A stretch of 64,000 nucleotides of DNA from Allium sativum (Eukaryota > Streptophyta > Magnoliopsida > Asparagales > Amaryllidaceae). Positions 12,271 to 24,696 of this stretch are shown one piece after another. Made by a program: the position numbers and the translations under genes. The number at the start of each line of letters is the position of its first letter. Position 1 is the first letter of the stretch. The notes under the pieces are model-generated. The model worked only from the letters and a program-made list of their open reading frames with translations. It had not been told where the DNA came from and did not search any database. The stretch is taken from NCBI GenBank assembly GCA_030737875.1, contig CM060910.1:251752427-251816426 (forward strand), given 5' to 3'.

Positions 12271-15200
12271 TGTAACGAACCGGGATTTTCGACTCCGAAA
12301 ATCAACATCAAACTGTCATGTTGACCATTCAGACATCGAACATTCCAGATCATTAATAGAAAGAAGTTAGAGGGTGAGAATAGATAAGGTAGAAATATTG
12401 AATAGAAGAAGAAGGAGAAGAAACACCACACAGAGTCTCACAACGCAGCGGAATAAAATATAATACAGAAATAATCTTTATTGAAAGCTTTAAAATACTT
12501 ACAGTATCAGAGTACATCATACCATGGGACAGTTATAATAGCCTGTTCCCATATACAACACACAGCGGAATAGTAGTAATATCATACGTCCGAACAACTC
12601 CAGCTCGTCTCTTCATAACAGTCGATAACCTGAACCTGTACAACCCGGTCTAACCCGAGCATTTACAAAACACCGGGTCAGTCTGGTGAACCAGAGTGAG
12701 ATAAACTCGCACAGTAATAAGGGTGAATCATCCAATCATGATTTTAAAGTTCAAAACCTTTCAAAAGAAAAGGATAATCGTAAGACCAATCCACACATAA
12801 ACACGGACGGTTTTTACCTTACGATAACCCAAAACAGTTTTGAAACTAATATCTTGTCTGATATTATAATAATGTCTAAATACAAGTAAATAGAATCTAG
12901 TAGAACGCTTGCATCTCACGCTCTACATATATAGTATACAATCAAAACCCGTGGGCGCTTATTGGGTATTGGATTCCGACTTGACAAGGTATGGGTCCAC
13001 CTTCCGATCGTGTATCTCTAGAGACGAATACACTGGGTCCAACAAGAACTTCTTGCAACCCGGCCCTCACATGACCGACCACTCATTTCGCTTGAGTGTA
13101 TCGAATGTATATCACCGACGGTTGGGATCAGCAACCGTCTCCCGACAAGGGACAGCATCGAAACATAGATTTAAGAAACAATAGGATTTCCTCTAGATAG
13201 GTGATCATACACCCTAATGGGAGCGACCCACATAGCCATGCTGCCTGCCCGATTTTTGTCATCTTCCGGTTGATGAGGCTTGAGGTCTAGATTAGCTTTT
13301 GAACATCTGGTCATCATTCACTTTGAATGCCACATCGTCAAATCCGTCAGATATCACTAATTGACGTCCACAAAAATACTCTAGCTGAAAGCTAGAGAAC
13401 GGCAATTCCCTGCCATCAACTATCGTACGTTTGAAGAAATCAACGTACGTGATCCTTTGGAAATACTCTGTCAGACATTCGTCCATATACGTCATCCAGG
13501 AACAGGATGAACCGAAGGCACTCTCCTACTGCATCCAATATAGGAATCACCCCATGGATCAATAGCGAGAAGTCCTTGCAACCCGTAGATTCCAACCACG
13601 ACAGAATCACAGCTTATCTCGGCTTGCCAGGCAGAGAATATTAGTGGTCCTTCCGTTCATGGAAACCCACGGTCTTCACAGCACCATCTCGATCATCTTC
13701 TGAGATCTTCACGTATTTGTTGGTCGGAATGGTTTTCGAATATAAATTCGATCCCGGTCTTTCCGTACCAACAATCGTATTGGTCATGTTTGATAGTCGG
13801 TGATTTAACTATCAAAATAAACAGTGTTTCAATCATGACACTCCAATGAGTTCACTGATTCAGCATTCAGCATCACATGGCCTTTAACAAACTGATTTAC
13901 TTTTAAAAACTTCTAATTCCAATCTTTGAAAATACGATAATTGAATAACTCTAATTTGATTTAACTATGATCGATTAACTAATATTCGACTTCACTCCAT
14001 TCGCTCGACTCTAGATCGCAGCGATCACAATGGTTACGCCTGATTCCCTCAGGAAACATCCGACCGCCGTAGGCTAATCTGCAGCCCTGCGAATTACGCT
14101 AGCAGTCGTATGAAATGGCAACTCATCCTGAATAACTATGTGATTTTACTTCCTATCTCGTACTTATCAATCTGATTTACATCGGAACTTGCTTTATAAA
14201 ATCAATTAAAAATAATTTAAAGTCTTACATAAATAAAATATTTATTTCTTTCTCTTGAATAACTTTTATTCGAAATAATGTATTTCAAAATCTAACTTCA
14301 GTTATACAATACATTTTATAACTTCATCTCTATTGACTTACCTGACGGTGAATCAATATCTATAAAATGGTTGATTTTCTAGGCCATATGTCGCTAAATA
14401 CCCAACCAATATCACCCTTTGGTTTAAACTAACAGATGTTGAACATTCAATAATCAACCATCAAATCAAACACTACAAACATGGCCGTTCATATATGATG
14501 ATATGAAATAAATAATATAGTTGAGGAATCCGGTTGGATCCCTCCAACCTGTTCTTCCCTGTATTCAAATGGTTATCTCAAATCAGACTGTTCAGTTTTG
14601 TTTAGCTGATAAATTAAATAACGACCATTTAACATCAACCATAAGCAATTCAAACAATTCAACCATTTAAACACGTTTATAAATAAACATGACCAACCAA
14701 GGTAAATTACCTTTATTGGAACCAATCGTTAAAAATAACGATTTGGTATTTGACTGAAATTAAACACAGTTTAATTTCATCGTTAAATCAACAGATCAAT
14801 GTATAACTAGCAAAATAGTCAATCATTGGCAAGCAAAGCACAAAAATAAAAACACCCAATTTATATAAATATAAATGGGAAAAACTGAGTGAGTTTAACT
14901 CACTTTGATTTGATACCGTCGTTCAGACGGTTGAGTTTAATTAAATTAAACGAGTGTTTAATTTAACTAAAAGAAATCCCGGTTGATTCCAATGGTGTCC
15001 GGTTCTGTTCTATGATGAAGATCTTGTTGAGAGGATTCCAACGTGTTTTGGTCCGTTCCTTTCTGATCATATATAGATTAGTTATTAGTGATATAATATT
15101 AATACCTATTTAATATTATAAATTAATTTTCTTAATTATAACTCTAATTACATTGGTTAAATATAAACAGGGTCCAAAATTTTCCTTTCTCCTTCCAATG

Positions 15201-17382
15201 GGTTCGCTGGGTTGCTTCAGCACCCTACATCAATTCAATGTGTCAAATAAGTTCTCAATTATAAGTAATAATTTCATAATCAATTTACTAATTATTAATT
15301 TGTAAAAGCAAATTACGTTTTGGTCTCGTTGATCCCTACTTTGTTTTGCCTCTCGTTACTTTCTGAAAGGAAGATTCCCCTTGTTATTTCCTTCCCAATG
15401 CTCATTCAACAGATCAAAGGCCGATCCCCGTTGTTTCAGCAAATATCCGATGTTTCCTTACTGCCATTTCATAGTACCACTTCAATTAGAGTCCCCAATC
15501 AAACAGTGAACCTATCTTCTTCGTTTCGGTTGTTCTGCAAACCAACAACTCTCGCGTCACCCCATCCTTCTATTTCCCAATTTACTACTTTCCATTCGAA
15601 CTGGTACTTTGATACCATGATTTCCATCTTTAGATCCCAACATCATTCACGTTGTTGAGTCCATCCAGGTAGCAAAACTCACGCTGGCCTTCGGGGGACC
15701 ACCACTCCCTTTTGAATCACAAACTGCCTCATACCCTACATCCCATCGCTGCACCCCACGCTCAACAGGAAATCCATCCCCGCGCTGGCTCACTCCGGCC
15801 ATCGGAGACCCATCCAAGACCACCATCTTGTTCGCCTGACTGCCCTCCAACCTCGACCAGAATGCTGCCTCGCCAACCCACTCCAACGTCGCCAATTCGC
15901 CATTTATCTACCGTCCCTTTACACAACAATTCCGGTCAGCCCACGCCTTTGAATCAGATCTCCACCGGTCAGCTTCTAGACCTCGAGATGCTTAACAAAT
16001 TTGCTGCAAGAGTTTGTTTGATTTGATGAGTGGATCACAAGATTTCGGGTGAAGAACAAATGAGGTTTTCTGCCGTTGGTTTAGTGTTTGTGGCGGCGGG
16101 GCTTCCGCTTAGACCAGGACGAAGTAAAATCTAGGGTTAGATAAACGATGGTATATATATAGGATAGAGGAACCGTGATATTCAAGTTTACTTGGCCAGC
16201 ACGGGTAAAAGTTTGGATGTCAAGTAAAGTAAATAAATTCCTTGGCTGTCACGGTTAGTATTGGATTTGGGTGCAAGCAATTGAAAAATGTGGGGCGCAA
16301 GCTAACTGGGAGGACGTAAGCAAAGCAAAGAGGAAAAGTGAAATGGTGGGATAGTTTTATAATATTATAATGTGTGAATATTTCGTTGGTGAGAAATCAC
16401 AGTAAAAATCACTACAAACGATTCCTGTCTTCTGATAAAAAGGCTAATCTTAGTGAAAAAAAGGTATTCCGGATCCAATAGGACAAGTTTCGTCGAAATC
16501 CGAGATCGTATGGAAAAATTTCCTTTATAAAACCAGAAATGAACACACGTTTAATTTTTCTACGATCACCAGATAAATCGAATCAACTTGAAACTTATAT
16601 ATCTTACAATAATTTGTTGATACGAACCCAACGACACTAGTTTCGTCGCATTCTGAGACTGTTGCCCCGGTAGGCTATTTTTACCCTGAACCGCCCTACC
16701 CTTTTTAACGCCAAATTTCTCGATCTCTAAAAATAACAAACTATATACCTATCCTGACTCTAATCGATGATACGAATTCAACGGAACTGGTTTCGTGGCC
16801 TAATTCGATCGTCTTCTCAAGTTACACCCAAATACCCCTTTATTATATAATTTACGCGCTATAGAAAATGAACGGGCGTTTACGACTACCGTGGCCACAT
16901 ACGACATTGGTTTTCCACGCAATTCACCGCCATACAATAATTTAGCGATACGGTCCCAATGAAACTGGTTTCATCGAAATCTGAGTCCGTTTGCAAAACG
17001 GCTATTTTAAAGGCCTATGATTAAATAACGATTTTCTATAGCGACTATTTCAAAATTTGATTTGGCCATAACTCGCAATCTATAACACGGAATATGGAAT
17101 TTTCTCTTTCATATGAAAATTATCATCAATACGGTCCCAACGTGTCTTGTTTCACAGAAATCCGACTTATATCGAATCCTGTATTCTCAGTTGAAGTTCA
17201 AAACTCCATATTACGAACTGCACGCCATTTTCAAGCTCTATTTAAATTATATATAAATTATAACGTTCAACCCTCATTTTATTATAGAATTAAATATTAA
17301 ATTCCATTAATATTTCAAATGTCATATTTAAAATAAATAAATTAAATTAAATATTTGATGGCCAAAAACACGGGTCGTTACA
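12271..17382 (-). mobile_element. Element B 5' LTR
   Basis: Copy of 5706-10817 shifted by 6565 bases, same length, nearly identical by eye. It lies upstream in element orientation, next to the primer-binding site. The TATA-like site is at 16150-16163. Reading frames seen at 12686-13184 and 15320-16026 repeat those of the 3' LTR and reflect the shared DNA sequence, not selection on protein. Confidence 0.93.
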
Positions 17383-17387
17383 ATTTT
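17383..17387. repeat. Target-site duplication of B (right copy)
   Basis: ATTTT directly after the terminal CA of B, matching 5701-5705. A's LTR resumes here. Confidence 0.9.
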
Positions 17388-19447
17388 AAAGGATAATTAA
17401 ATATTAATAGGGAATTAATATAATAATAGTTTACTTATTAATTTATTAAGTAAATGTTGTTGAGATATAAATAAGGTTGTCAAAGGAACTGTGCGGTTAA
17501 TAAACTTGTATTTATTCTAAAGATATGAATGTTGTTAGTCAAGGTCTGAGAGGTAAATAAAATACCCTAACTTGAACGACTTCACGATTATCCAAGAATG
17601 GTATTAGTTTATAAACGAGAGAATTTGATGGGAAACATAAGTTATGATTTCCGTAAATGATATGAAAAGATGTATGCGAAAAGTTTATAAGCAAATGAAA
17701 TGAGTTTAAGAATATTCTTTTTTATAATAAGAATCAAAAGATAAACTTCAATTATTGGAAGATTTAAAGAATATCAATAACAGATGTTTAATTAAAGAGG
17801 CCATGTAATGTTGATATTGAATCAGTGAACTCGTTTCATTCACATGATGATTTATTTGATAGTTAAATAACTGACTATCAAATCTGGCTAAATACGATTG
17901 TTGGTACGGAAAGACCAGGATCGAGTTATATTTGAAAACCATTCCGACCAACAAATATATGGAAGATGTTAATTAAAGATGGAGCATTGAAGAATGAGGA
18001 TCTTCATAAACGGAAGAAATAGTTGTCGACTTTCTCTTGTTTAGCGGCCAACGATATTTTAACAGTGATTCTGTCATGATTGAAATCTTTAGATTGCAAG
18101 AACTACACGCTACTGATCCTTGGGGCGCTACCTATATAGGATGTGGTAGGAGGGTTCCTTCGGTTCATCATGTTCCTGGATGACTTGTATGGATGAATGT
18201 CTGACAAAGTATTTCCAAAGGATCACGTATGTTGATTTCTTCAAATGTATTTTTGTTGATGGCAGAGAAGACAGGACACCTTCTCTAGCTAAATATGTAG
18301 AATATTTTTGTGGACGTCAATTAGTAGCTTTCTGATGGATATGAAAATGTGGCATTCAAAGTGAATGATGGCCAAATTTTCAAAAATAATAATAAGGGTA
18401 ATTAAAAAAATAAATTATAATCTCAAGCCTTATCAGCAAGGAAATGGTTAACATCGGGTATGTCGCATTGCTACGTGGGTCGCACCCATCAAAAGGGTAT
18501 ATCATTACCTGATCTGGAGAAATCAAATGTCTTCGGTTGTCCATGTTATTTTAATTGTATGCATGCTACCGGTTCGGTTGGCTGTCCCATAACCATGGTG
18601 ATGATATATTCGGTAATCTCAAGCAAAGTGAGGGGCCGGTCATGTTTAGCCTGAGTTGCAAGATGTTCTTGTTGAACCCCAGTGTATTCATCTCCGGAGG
18701 TACATTGTCGGATAGGTGGTTGCCCATACCTTGCCGTGGAAATCCATGCTCCAATAAGTGCCCGCAGTTTTGATTGTATACTATATAGCGTGAGATGCTA
18801 GCATTCTACTAGATTGATGTTTATTTGTATTTAGAAATTATTATAATATCAGAAAAGATATTGATTTCAAAAATGTTTTGGGTTATCATAAGGTAAAAAC
18901 CGTCTGTATTTATGTGTGAATTTGGTCTTACAATTATCTTTTTCTTTCGAAAAGATTTTGACTATAAAATCAAGTTGTGTGATACCTTTAAACTTAGTGT
19001 GTTTTTCTCACTTTGGTTCACCAGACTGACCCATCGTTTGTAATGCTCCAGTTTGACAGGGTAATCCAGGTTTCGGTTATCGAATGCAGTGAGGTCCAGA
19101 GACGAACAGGAGGTGTTCTGACATATGATATTTAGTGTTATTCCGTTATGTGTTGTATATTAGGACAAATTATTATAACTGTCCAGATGTGTGATGTACT
19201 CTGATGATTGTAGGTATTATTTCAAAGCTCTCTATAAAGATTTATTTCCATATTATACTTTATTCCGCTGCGATGTAAGACTCCATGTTGTGTTTGTTTC
19301 TTCTTCTTCTTCTATTCTAATATTTCTTTCTTTCTTATCTCATCCTCTAACTTCTTTCTATTAACATTCCAGTGTTTTCAATGCTTGAATAGACGACAGA
19401 GTGTTTTTATGTCGATCTTCAGGGTCGATAATTCGTGGGCCATTGCA

Positions 19448-21591
19448 ACCCTGGTAACGATATATAAAAATATCATGAAAAAGGACTTTGAGATTTAAAA
19501 AGGGAAAATCTATTTTTCTAAAGTAGAATTTGAATTTTGAATGAGATAAGAAATATTAACTTGTTTTGATGATAAAAACATGTAGTATATTTATAAATGG
19601 TGTTTATAAATGAAATGGAATAATTTTCATTAGACAATGGGGAATTTTAAATGAATTTATAAATGATGTTTATAAATGAGATGGAATAATTTTCATTGGA
19701 TAAGATGGAAATGTAAATTCAGGTGTGAATTTAAAAAGGGGAACTGAAATTAGTTTAAAAAAGTAACGATGAAATCTATTCTTATGTTCAGAATGTATAA
19801 TGACTTAAAATAAATCCATATGGATTTATGATTTCAATTCGATTAGATCAAATTTACTTAAATAGGATACTTTCAGAAAAGATATTAGGATTGTATTAAA
19901 TAGATATTTAAATTTAAATATGAAAATAGATTCATTGTTTACAAATATATAAGTTATAATCAGTAAAATATTCTAGATTGAAAATTGGGTTTCAAATGGA
20001 TTTGAAATGGAAACTTGTTTTAAATTATAAAACAAGGGAGTTAAATTTATAAATGTTTATAAATTAAGTAAGGTAATTATCATGGGATAAATTTGGGAGT
20101 TTAAATTGAAGTATGAATTTAAAAGGGATTGGACATCGTTTCGGAAAGAGAACGATAGATTTTATTATGGAATCAGAATATAAATTGAATTAAGAAAAAT
20201 GCAAAGGATTCATAACTGAAATTCGATTATATCAAATTATATAAAATAATTTATGTCAAGAGGAATGGAATTTAAAATGGAAGATTGAATTATTGATAAA
20301 TTCATAACTGAATTATGAAATAATCAACGACTAGGGATAATCAGAAATATTAAGTTGGATTGGGAAAATTGGTTTAAAATATATAAGAATGGAGAGGAAA
20401 TTTATAATAAACGATGTTTAAACATTTATATTTCAATATAATTAAAACACACTCGTCACAGCGCGGTAGTTCGTAATTTGACGTTTCAGACTTCAATTGA
20501 GTATATAAAACTCAACTTAAGTCAGAATTCTTTGAAACAAGAATCGTCAGGACCGATTGAATAATAGTTTTCTAATGGAAGAGAAAAATATGGATTTCGT
20601 CTTATAGATTTTGAGTTATGCCAAAATCAAATTTTTAGAAAAAAAGCATATAATCGTTTAAAAAGCATAACGGTTTATTTAATAAAATAAAAGGATTTTA
20701 AGCAAATAAAACTTGAATTTCCATTAGAAAATTCCGGACTTGAGTTATAAAAAAAATATGAACTCAAGTGGAGTAAATGGATTGATTTTTGAAACAAAAA
20801 TTAGATTTTTTTTTAATTATTGAATAGAATTAATAATTTGAAGAATAATTCGTTAATGGAGTTTTAAATCAAAATTGGGCTTTGGGTTGTGAATTCATAT
20901 TCGAAATCGAACATGAAACTTGAGTTGGAAATGGCATTCGATTAGTTTACAAGCTAGTTAAAAATATATTTGAACATGTTATGTTCAAATAAAAAGTGAA
21001 ATGGGAAAAAGGGCTAATTAAAGAATAAATTATCAAATTGAGTTAAAAATGATTGGAATCAGTTGGAATAAATTGGGAATGGACGTATATATGTTAAATA
21101 GGTATGGAATGAAGAGAATGAAGATTATAATTCGAGTGCCCGACAAAAAGGCACACGTTTAAATTCCATATGAGATTTTATGAGCCTGTTGGGGAAGCCG
21201 CTTGACATTTTGATTTTCTTTTTGAATGGAGAGGGCCTAGAGAAGCGTGTTAAGGTTTGAGCTATTGAACCGTAAAAAAAGAGGTGCTGGCAAAATTTTC
21301 CGGAAATTTAAGGAGTTAGAATATTTTTAAGAAAAATTGACAAATAGAAATCAATATAGAAAATTAGCAATATACATATAATTTGATAAGGCAACGAACT
21401 TAAAATAGAATATTATAAACAAAAAGGAAATCTATAAATTAAATCTGGTAAAAATAGAAAGAGAAACATATATACATTTTAAAAATGAATAATTGGTTTT
21501 TATGGTGTTGATTATTTGAGGTAAGCGGTCTTGTCTGCTTTGAAGTTAAGGATATTTTCAGTCATGGTCTGAGAGGTAATTGTACCCCAAC
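19448..21591 (+). mobile_element. Relic F, left part: degraded LTR-retrotransposon sequence
   Basis: AT-rich, without a usable reading frame. The part 20450-20640 resembles the start of the A and B LTRs (GCGCGGTAGTTCGTAATTTG and a later GAAACAAGAATCGTCAGGACC). The part 21130-21310 matches the internal region of B. The part 21560-21591 (GGTCTGAGAGGTAA then ACCCCAAC) matches A's LTR at 17546-17577 and continues past solo LTR E at 27262. I infer one old plus-strand LTR of the A/B/C superfamily whose left boundary is lost or lies beyond A. For 19448-20400 I see nothing more specific. Confidence 0.5.
21587..21591. repeat. Target-site duplication of E (left copy)
   Basis: CCAAC before the TGTTAG start of E, repeated exactly at 27257-27261 after its CTAACA end. 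Confidence 0.88.
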
Positions 21592-21653
21592 TGTTAGCCT
21601 ACTTTGTGAACTAGGCTACAAAAAGAGCAAATAGTGAGAAAGATACCAATCAG

Positions 21654-21960
21654 ATCGGATTGGGGGAAGATAGTGCTGGACATGAGTAGAGACCAAAGAC
21701 GCAGAGGTCACGTCGGATCGGATCGGAAATATGTCAGCAATGTCAAAGGATAGCAAGTGGCCTTATCGGTTCGGATTGGAAGAATATGGCAGCAACATCA
21801 TAAAGCAGGTAGCTTCGGCGGTTTGGATCGGAGGAACACTTCAGCGGCATCAGAAGAAAGAAAGCAATCCCATCGGTTTGGATCAGATGAGTATGCCAGC
21901 AGCATCAAGGGACAACAAGTTGCATCACCGGATCGGATCAGAGGCCCCGATCCGAACCCT
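21654..21960 (+). repeat. Degenerate ~54-bp tandem repeat in U3 of E
   Basis: Units begin with CGGATCGGAT or CGGTTTGGATC at about 21655, 21714, 21767, 21819, 21874 and 21929, so spacing is 52-59 bp. Within units an AGCA(A/G)CATCA-like core recurs (near 21791, 21843 and 21898). The array lies 190-490 bp upstream of the TATA box, the usual place for enhancer repeats in LTR promoters. Frames across it (for example 21731-21973) are by-products of the repeat. Confidence 0.75.
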
Positions 21961-22147
21961 TTTTTCCCTTTGAATCTGTAGTCGTTGCTGCGCATATCCC
22001 CTGAAGACTCGGACAAGATCTGACCATTTCTCCCACGATCTCCTACTAAATCAATGCATTGTAGCCATCTTGGAGCCTCCGAACCCGACTCTCAAGGGAT
22101 GGATGCCACGCAATTCCGAACCGGAGCCACTTCGAGGAGAATTTTCA

Positions 22148-22160
22148 CCTATAAATACAC
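22148..22160 (+). promoter_or_regulatory. TATA box of LTR E
   Basis: CCTATAAATACAC, a strong plant TATA context, about 556 bp into the LTR and downstream of the tandem repeat. Solo LTR C has inserted about 40 bp further on, near the expected transcription start. Confidence 0.65.
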
Positions 22161-22194
22161 CAACTAGAGGCATTTGAGAGGATCTTTTGGCAAA

Positions 22195-22199
22195 TTCTC
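22195..22199. repeat. Target-site duplication of C (left copy)
   Basis: TTCTC before C, repeated at 26967-26971. Confidence 0.9.
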
Positions 22200-24695
22200 T
22201 GTAACGACCCAGCGATTTTCGACTCCGAAAATCGACACAAAACCCAGCGTCGACTGTTCAGACATCGAAAATACCGGACCATTAATAGAAAGAAGTTAGA
22301 GGATGAGATAGAAAAGATAGAACTAATAGAATAGGAGAAGAAGAAGAACACAGCTGAACATAATCAGAGTAAACACGAATCTCACAGCGGAACGAATAAA
22401 ATATATCATATAACATAACTTTGAAATACAAAACTGTATTGTATATACATACCATTATCAGGGTACAATACATCATATCACAGCGGAAATAGTCTCTAAA
22501 TACTAACGGTGAAGCCTTCTGCCTTTAGCTCCTTCAAGCGTATCTGTAAAAGCCTGAAACACTTGACTGCCCGTACAAATTTGGGCACCCAAGAGTTTAG
22601 GGAAAACAAACAAAATAAACTCTGGGTCAGTCATGGGACTGGTGTGAGTAAATTCCAACCATATGGCTTAACTTTGAAAATCCTTTTCGAAACAAAAAGG
22701 ATAATAGTAAGACCAGCCCACACATAAACACGGATGGTTTTTTACCTTACTATAACCCAAACCATTTTTGATATCAAAATCCAGTGATATTATAATAATG
22801 TCTAATCAAATAAATAATCAAATAGTAGAACGCTTGCATCTCACGCTCTACATACATAGTATAAAATCAAAACCCGCAGGGCGCTTATTGGAGATTGGAT
22901 TCCAACTTGACAAGGTATGGGACCACCTTCCGATGATGTATCTCTAGAGGCGAATACACGGGTTCAACAAGAACGTCTTGCAACCCGGCCCACACATGAC
23001 CGACCACTCATTTCGCTTGAGTGTATCGAATGTATATCACCAACGGTTGGACTCAAACCACCGTTCCCGAATGGGCAGAATCGATAGATTAAGAAACCAA
23101 AGGAATTTCTCTAGATAGGTGATTATACACCCTAATGGGAGCGACCCACATAGCCATGCTGCCTGCCCGATTTTTGTCATTTCCCGGTTGTGAAGCTTGA
23201 GGCTACGCCTACCTTTTAGAACATCTGGCCACCATACACTTTGAATGCCACATCGTCAAACCCGCCAAATCACTGGTTGATCTTCCCAAAAATATCACGG
23301 GTATAAAAGCTAAGAGAAACGAGTTTCTCCGCCACCAGACGTAATACCTTGAACAGATCGTCTTATGTGACTGTTAGGAATACTCTGTCAGACATTCGTC
23401 CATACAAGTTGTCCTGGGACTGAACAAACATAACAGTTCTTGAATTTTCACTCCGTCTTCGATTATCTTCAACATAATCTAATTCGCAACGCCTATGCTT
23501 ATACGGAGTGGTTCTCGGATATCAAATCCAACCGGTCTCTCCGTATCGACAACGATGGTCAAAACACTTCGATAATCGGTTGTTTAACTATCGAAGTAAA
23601 AACAACATCCATTCAATGTACAACCAATATCACACAAATCACAGGCACTTTTTATTTAACATTCGTTCTTACATTTCTTTGGACAAATGTCATTACTTAT
23701 TCCTTTTGAATAAGTGAATTTCAACACAAGCTGTTTCCCTTCCCTAGGAAGTGCTACTGTATATAAACATCACGCTTAAGTTTGGTTAACAGCGTTTCAT
23801 TTATCGTTACAGTTCAAACTAGCTATACGCTGCTATATCCCTTTATAACTAATCTTGACATAACAGCCACGCTTAAGCCTAGTCAACAACGTTACTTTAC
23901 TGCTATAGTTCTGAGACTTGCAATATGCTACCATATTCCACTTTATAATTAATCTCAACACCTCTTTCCGTTACAAATTCTTGACTCCTCTTTTCATTAC
24001 AAAAACTTAACATCTCTTTTCGTTACAAAAATCTTGACATATTCTAAATATGATTTTATGACACCATATCCTTATTTGAAAACTCGGTTATTTAAAATTA
24101 TTTACATTGGTCATTATCTCTTCACTCCATCTTCCTTACACATTTCTCTTTAAACTTCTCTTATCAAAAATCGATCACGTTCTTTGTCTTTTTGGCAATT
24201 TACTTCTTATTCGAATTATTAATCCCAATTCAATAAACCATCTCAATACAAACTCAATACTAGTTTATAATAGAATTTCTATTATAATTTAAACTTTGCT
24301 TTAATTATAAAGATATAATTTTTATAATTAATTTTGTTGATTTGTCAGACGGTCAACCAACTTCTTAACAAAATGGGTTTATGGTTGACTGTCGCTGATA
24401 TCATTTATTTAGCAAATCAACATAACGTTAAATTTCCATTCAACACGGTTCAAACAGTGCACAACCAGTACATCTAAATATTTAGGAATCCGGTTGAGTT
24501 CCTCCAACCGATTTCCGCATCCATAGGTGTTATTCAAATCAGTATCCAACCAATGATGTGTGCATATGCAATGATATATATATATTTCAACCAATTTAAC
24601 TGTAATTTATCTAATCAACCATCACAAAGCATCCAACCATTATTCAAAATATAATTAAAATATTTTAAATAAAATAAAGTTAGTGAATTTACTCA

Positions 24696-24696
24696 C
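24696..24696 (-). other. Candidate splice donor in LTR C
   Basis: On the minus strand AAG|GTGAGT has its first intron base at 24696, about 1.3 kb downstream of the TATA box. It occupies the same relative place as the donors of A (4000) and B (8338). The matching acceptor is less clear in C; TACTCACACCAG near 22634 is a possibility. Confidence 0.35.

Larger units (their letters stand above)
5706..17382 (-). mobile_element. Element B: complete non-autonomous LTR retrotransposon with giant LTRs
   Basis: Two 5112-bp direct repeats at a constant offset of 6565 flank a 1453-bp core. Ends are TGTAACG...CGTTACA, and a 5-bp duplication ATTTT flanks the whole. The polypurine tract lies beside the left LTR and the primer-binding site beside the right LTR, both readable only on the minus strand, so B runs right to left. 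Reading both LTRs by eye I noticed only about four substitutions (near 7926/14491, 9376/15941, 10204/16769 and 10369/16934), so insertion was recent. No coding sequence for retrotransposon proteins is present. It fits the LARD concept (large LTRs, non-coding interior), although this interior is unusually short. It must have been copied by enzymes from another element. Confidence 0.95.
1354..19447 (+). mobile_element. Element A 3' LTR, interrupted by element B
   Basis: The LTR starts TGTAATGTCCCG right after the polypurine tract and ends GGGCCATTGCA at 19447, matching the 5' LTR fragment at 1-172. Its own sequence is 1354-5705 plus 17388-19447, about 6.4 kb. The order of landmarks parallels the LTR of B: the LTR-start block, a splice-donor-like AAGGTGAGT near 3998, the segment beginning ATGGATGAATGTCTGAC near 18188, TTCACCAGACTGACCC near 19018, and the terminal T/C-rich tract. 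Small reading frames inside it are not conserved and I do not call them genes. If A left a duplication, the right copy should be ACCCT at 19448-19452; the left copy lies outside the window. Confidence 0.8.

Noticed and set aside
5706..17382. Interpretation of the 5.1-kb duplication as a segmental or tandem duplication
   Set aside because: TG...CA ends, primer-binding site, polypurine tract and the ATTTT target duplication show a single retrotransposon.
24107..24292. Small AT-rich frames in C, G and K (for example 24107-24292, 32820-33126, 36912-37103)
   Set aside because: Phe/Ile/Tyr/Leu-rich translations expected from AT-rich DNA, with no start context, domain or conservation.
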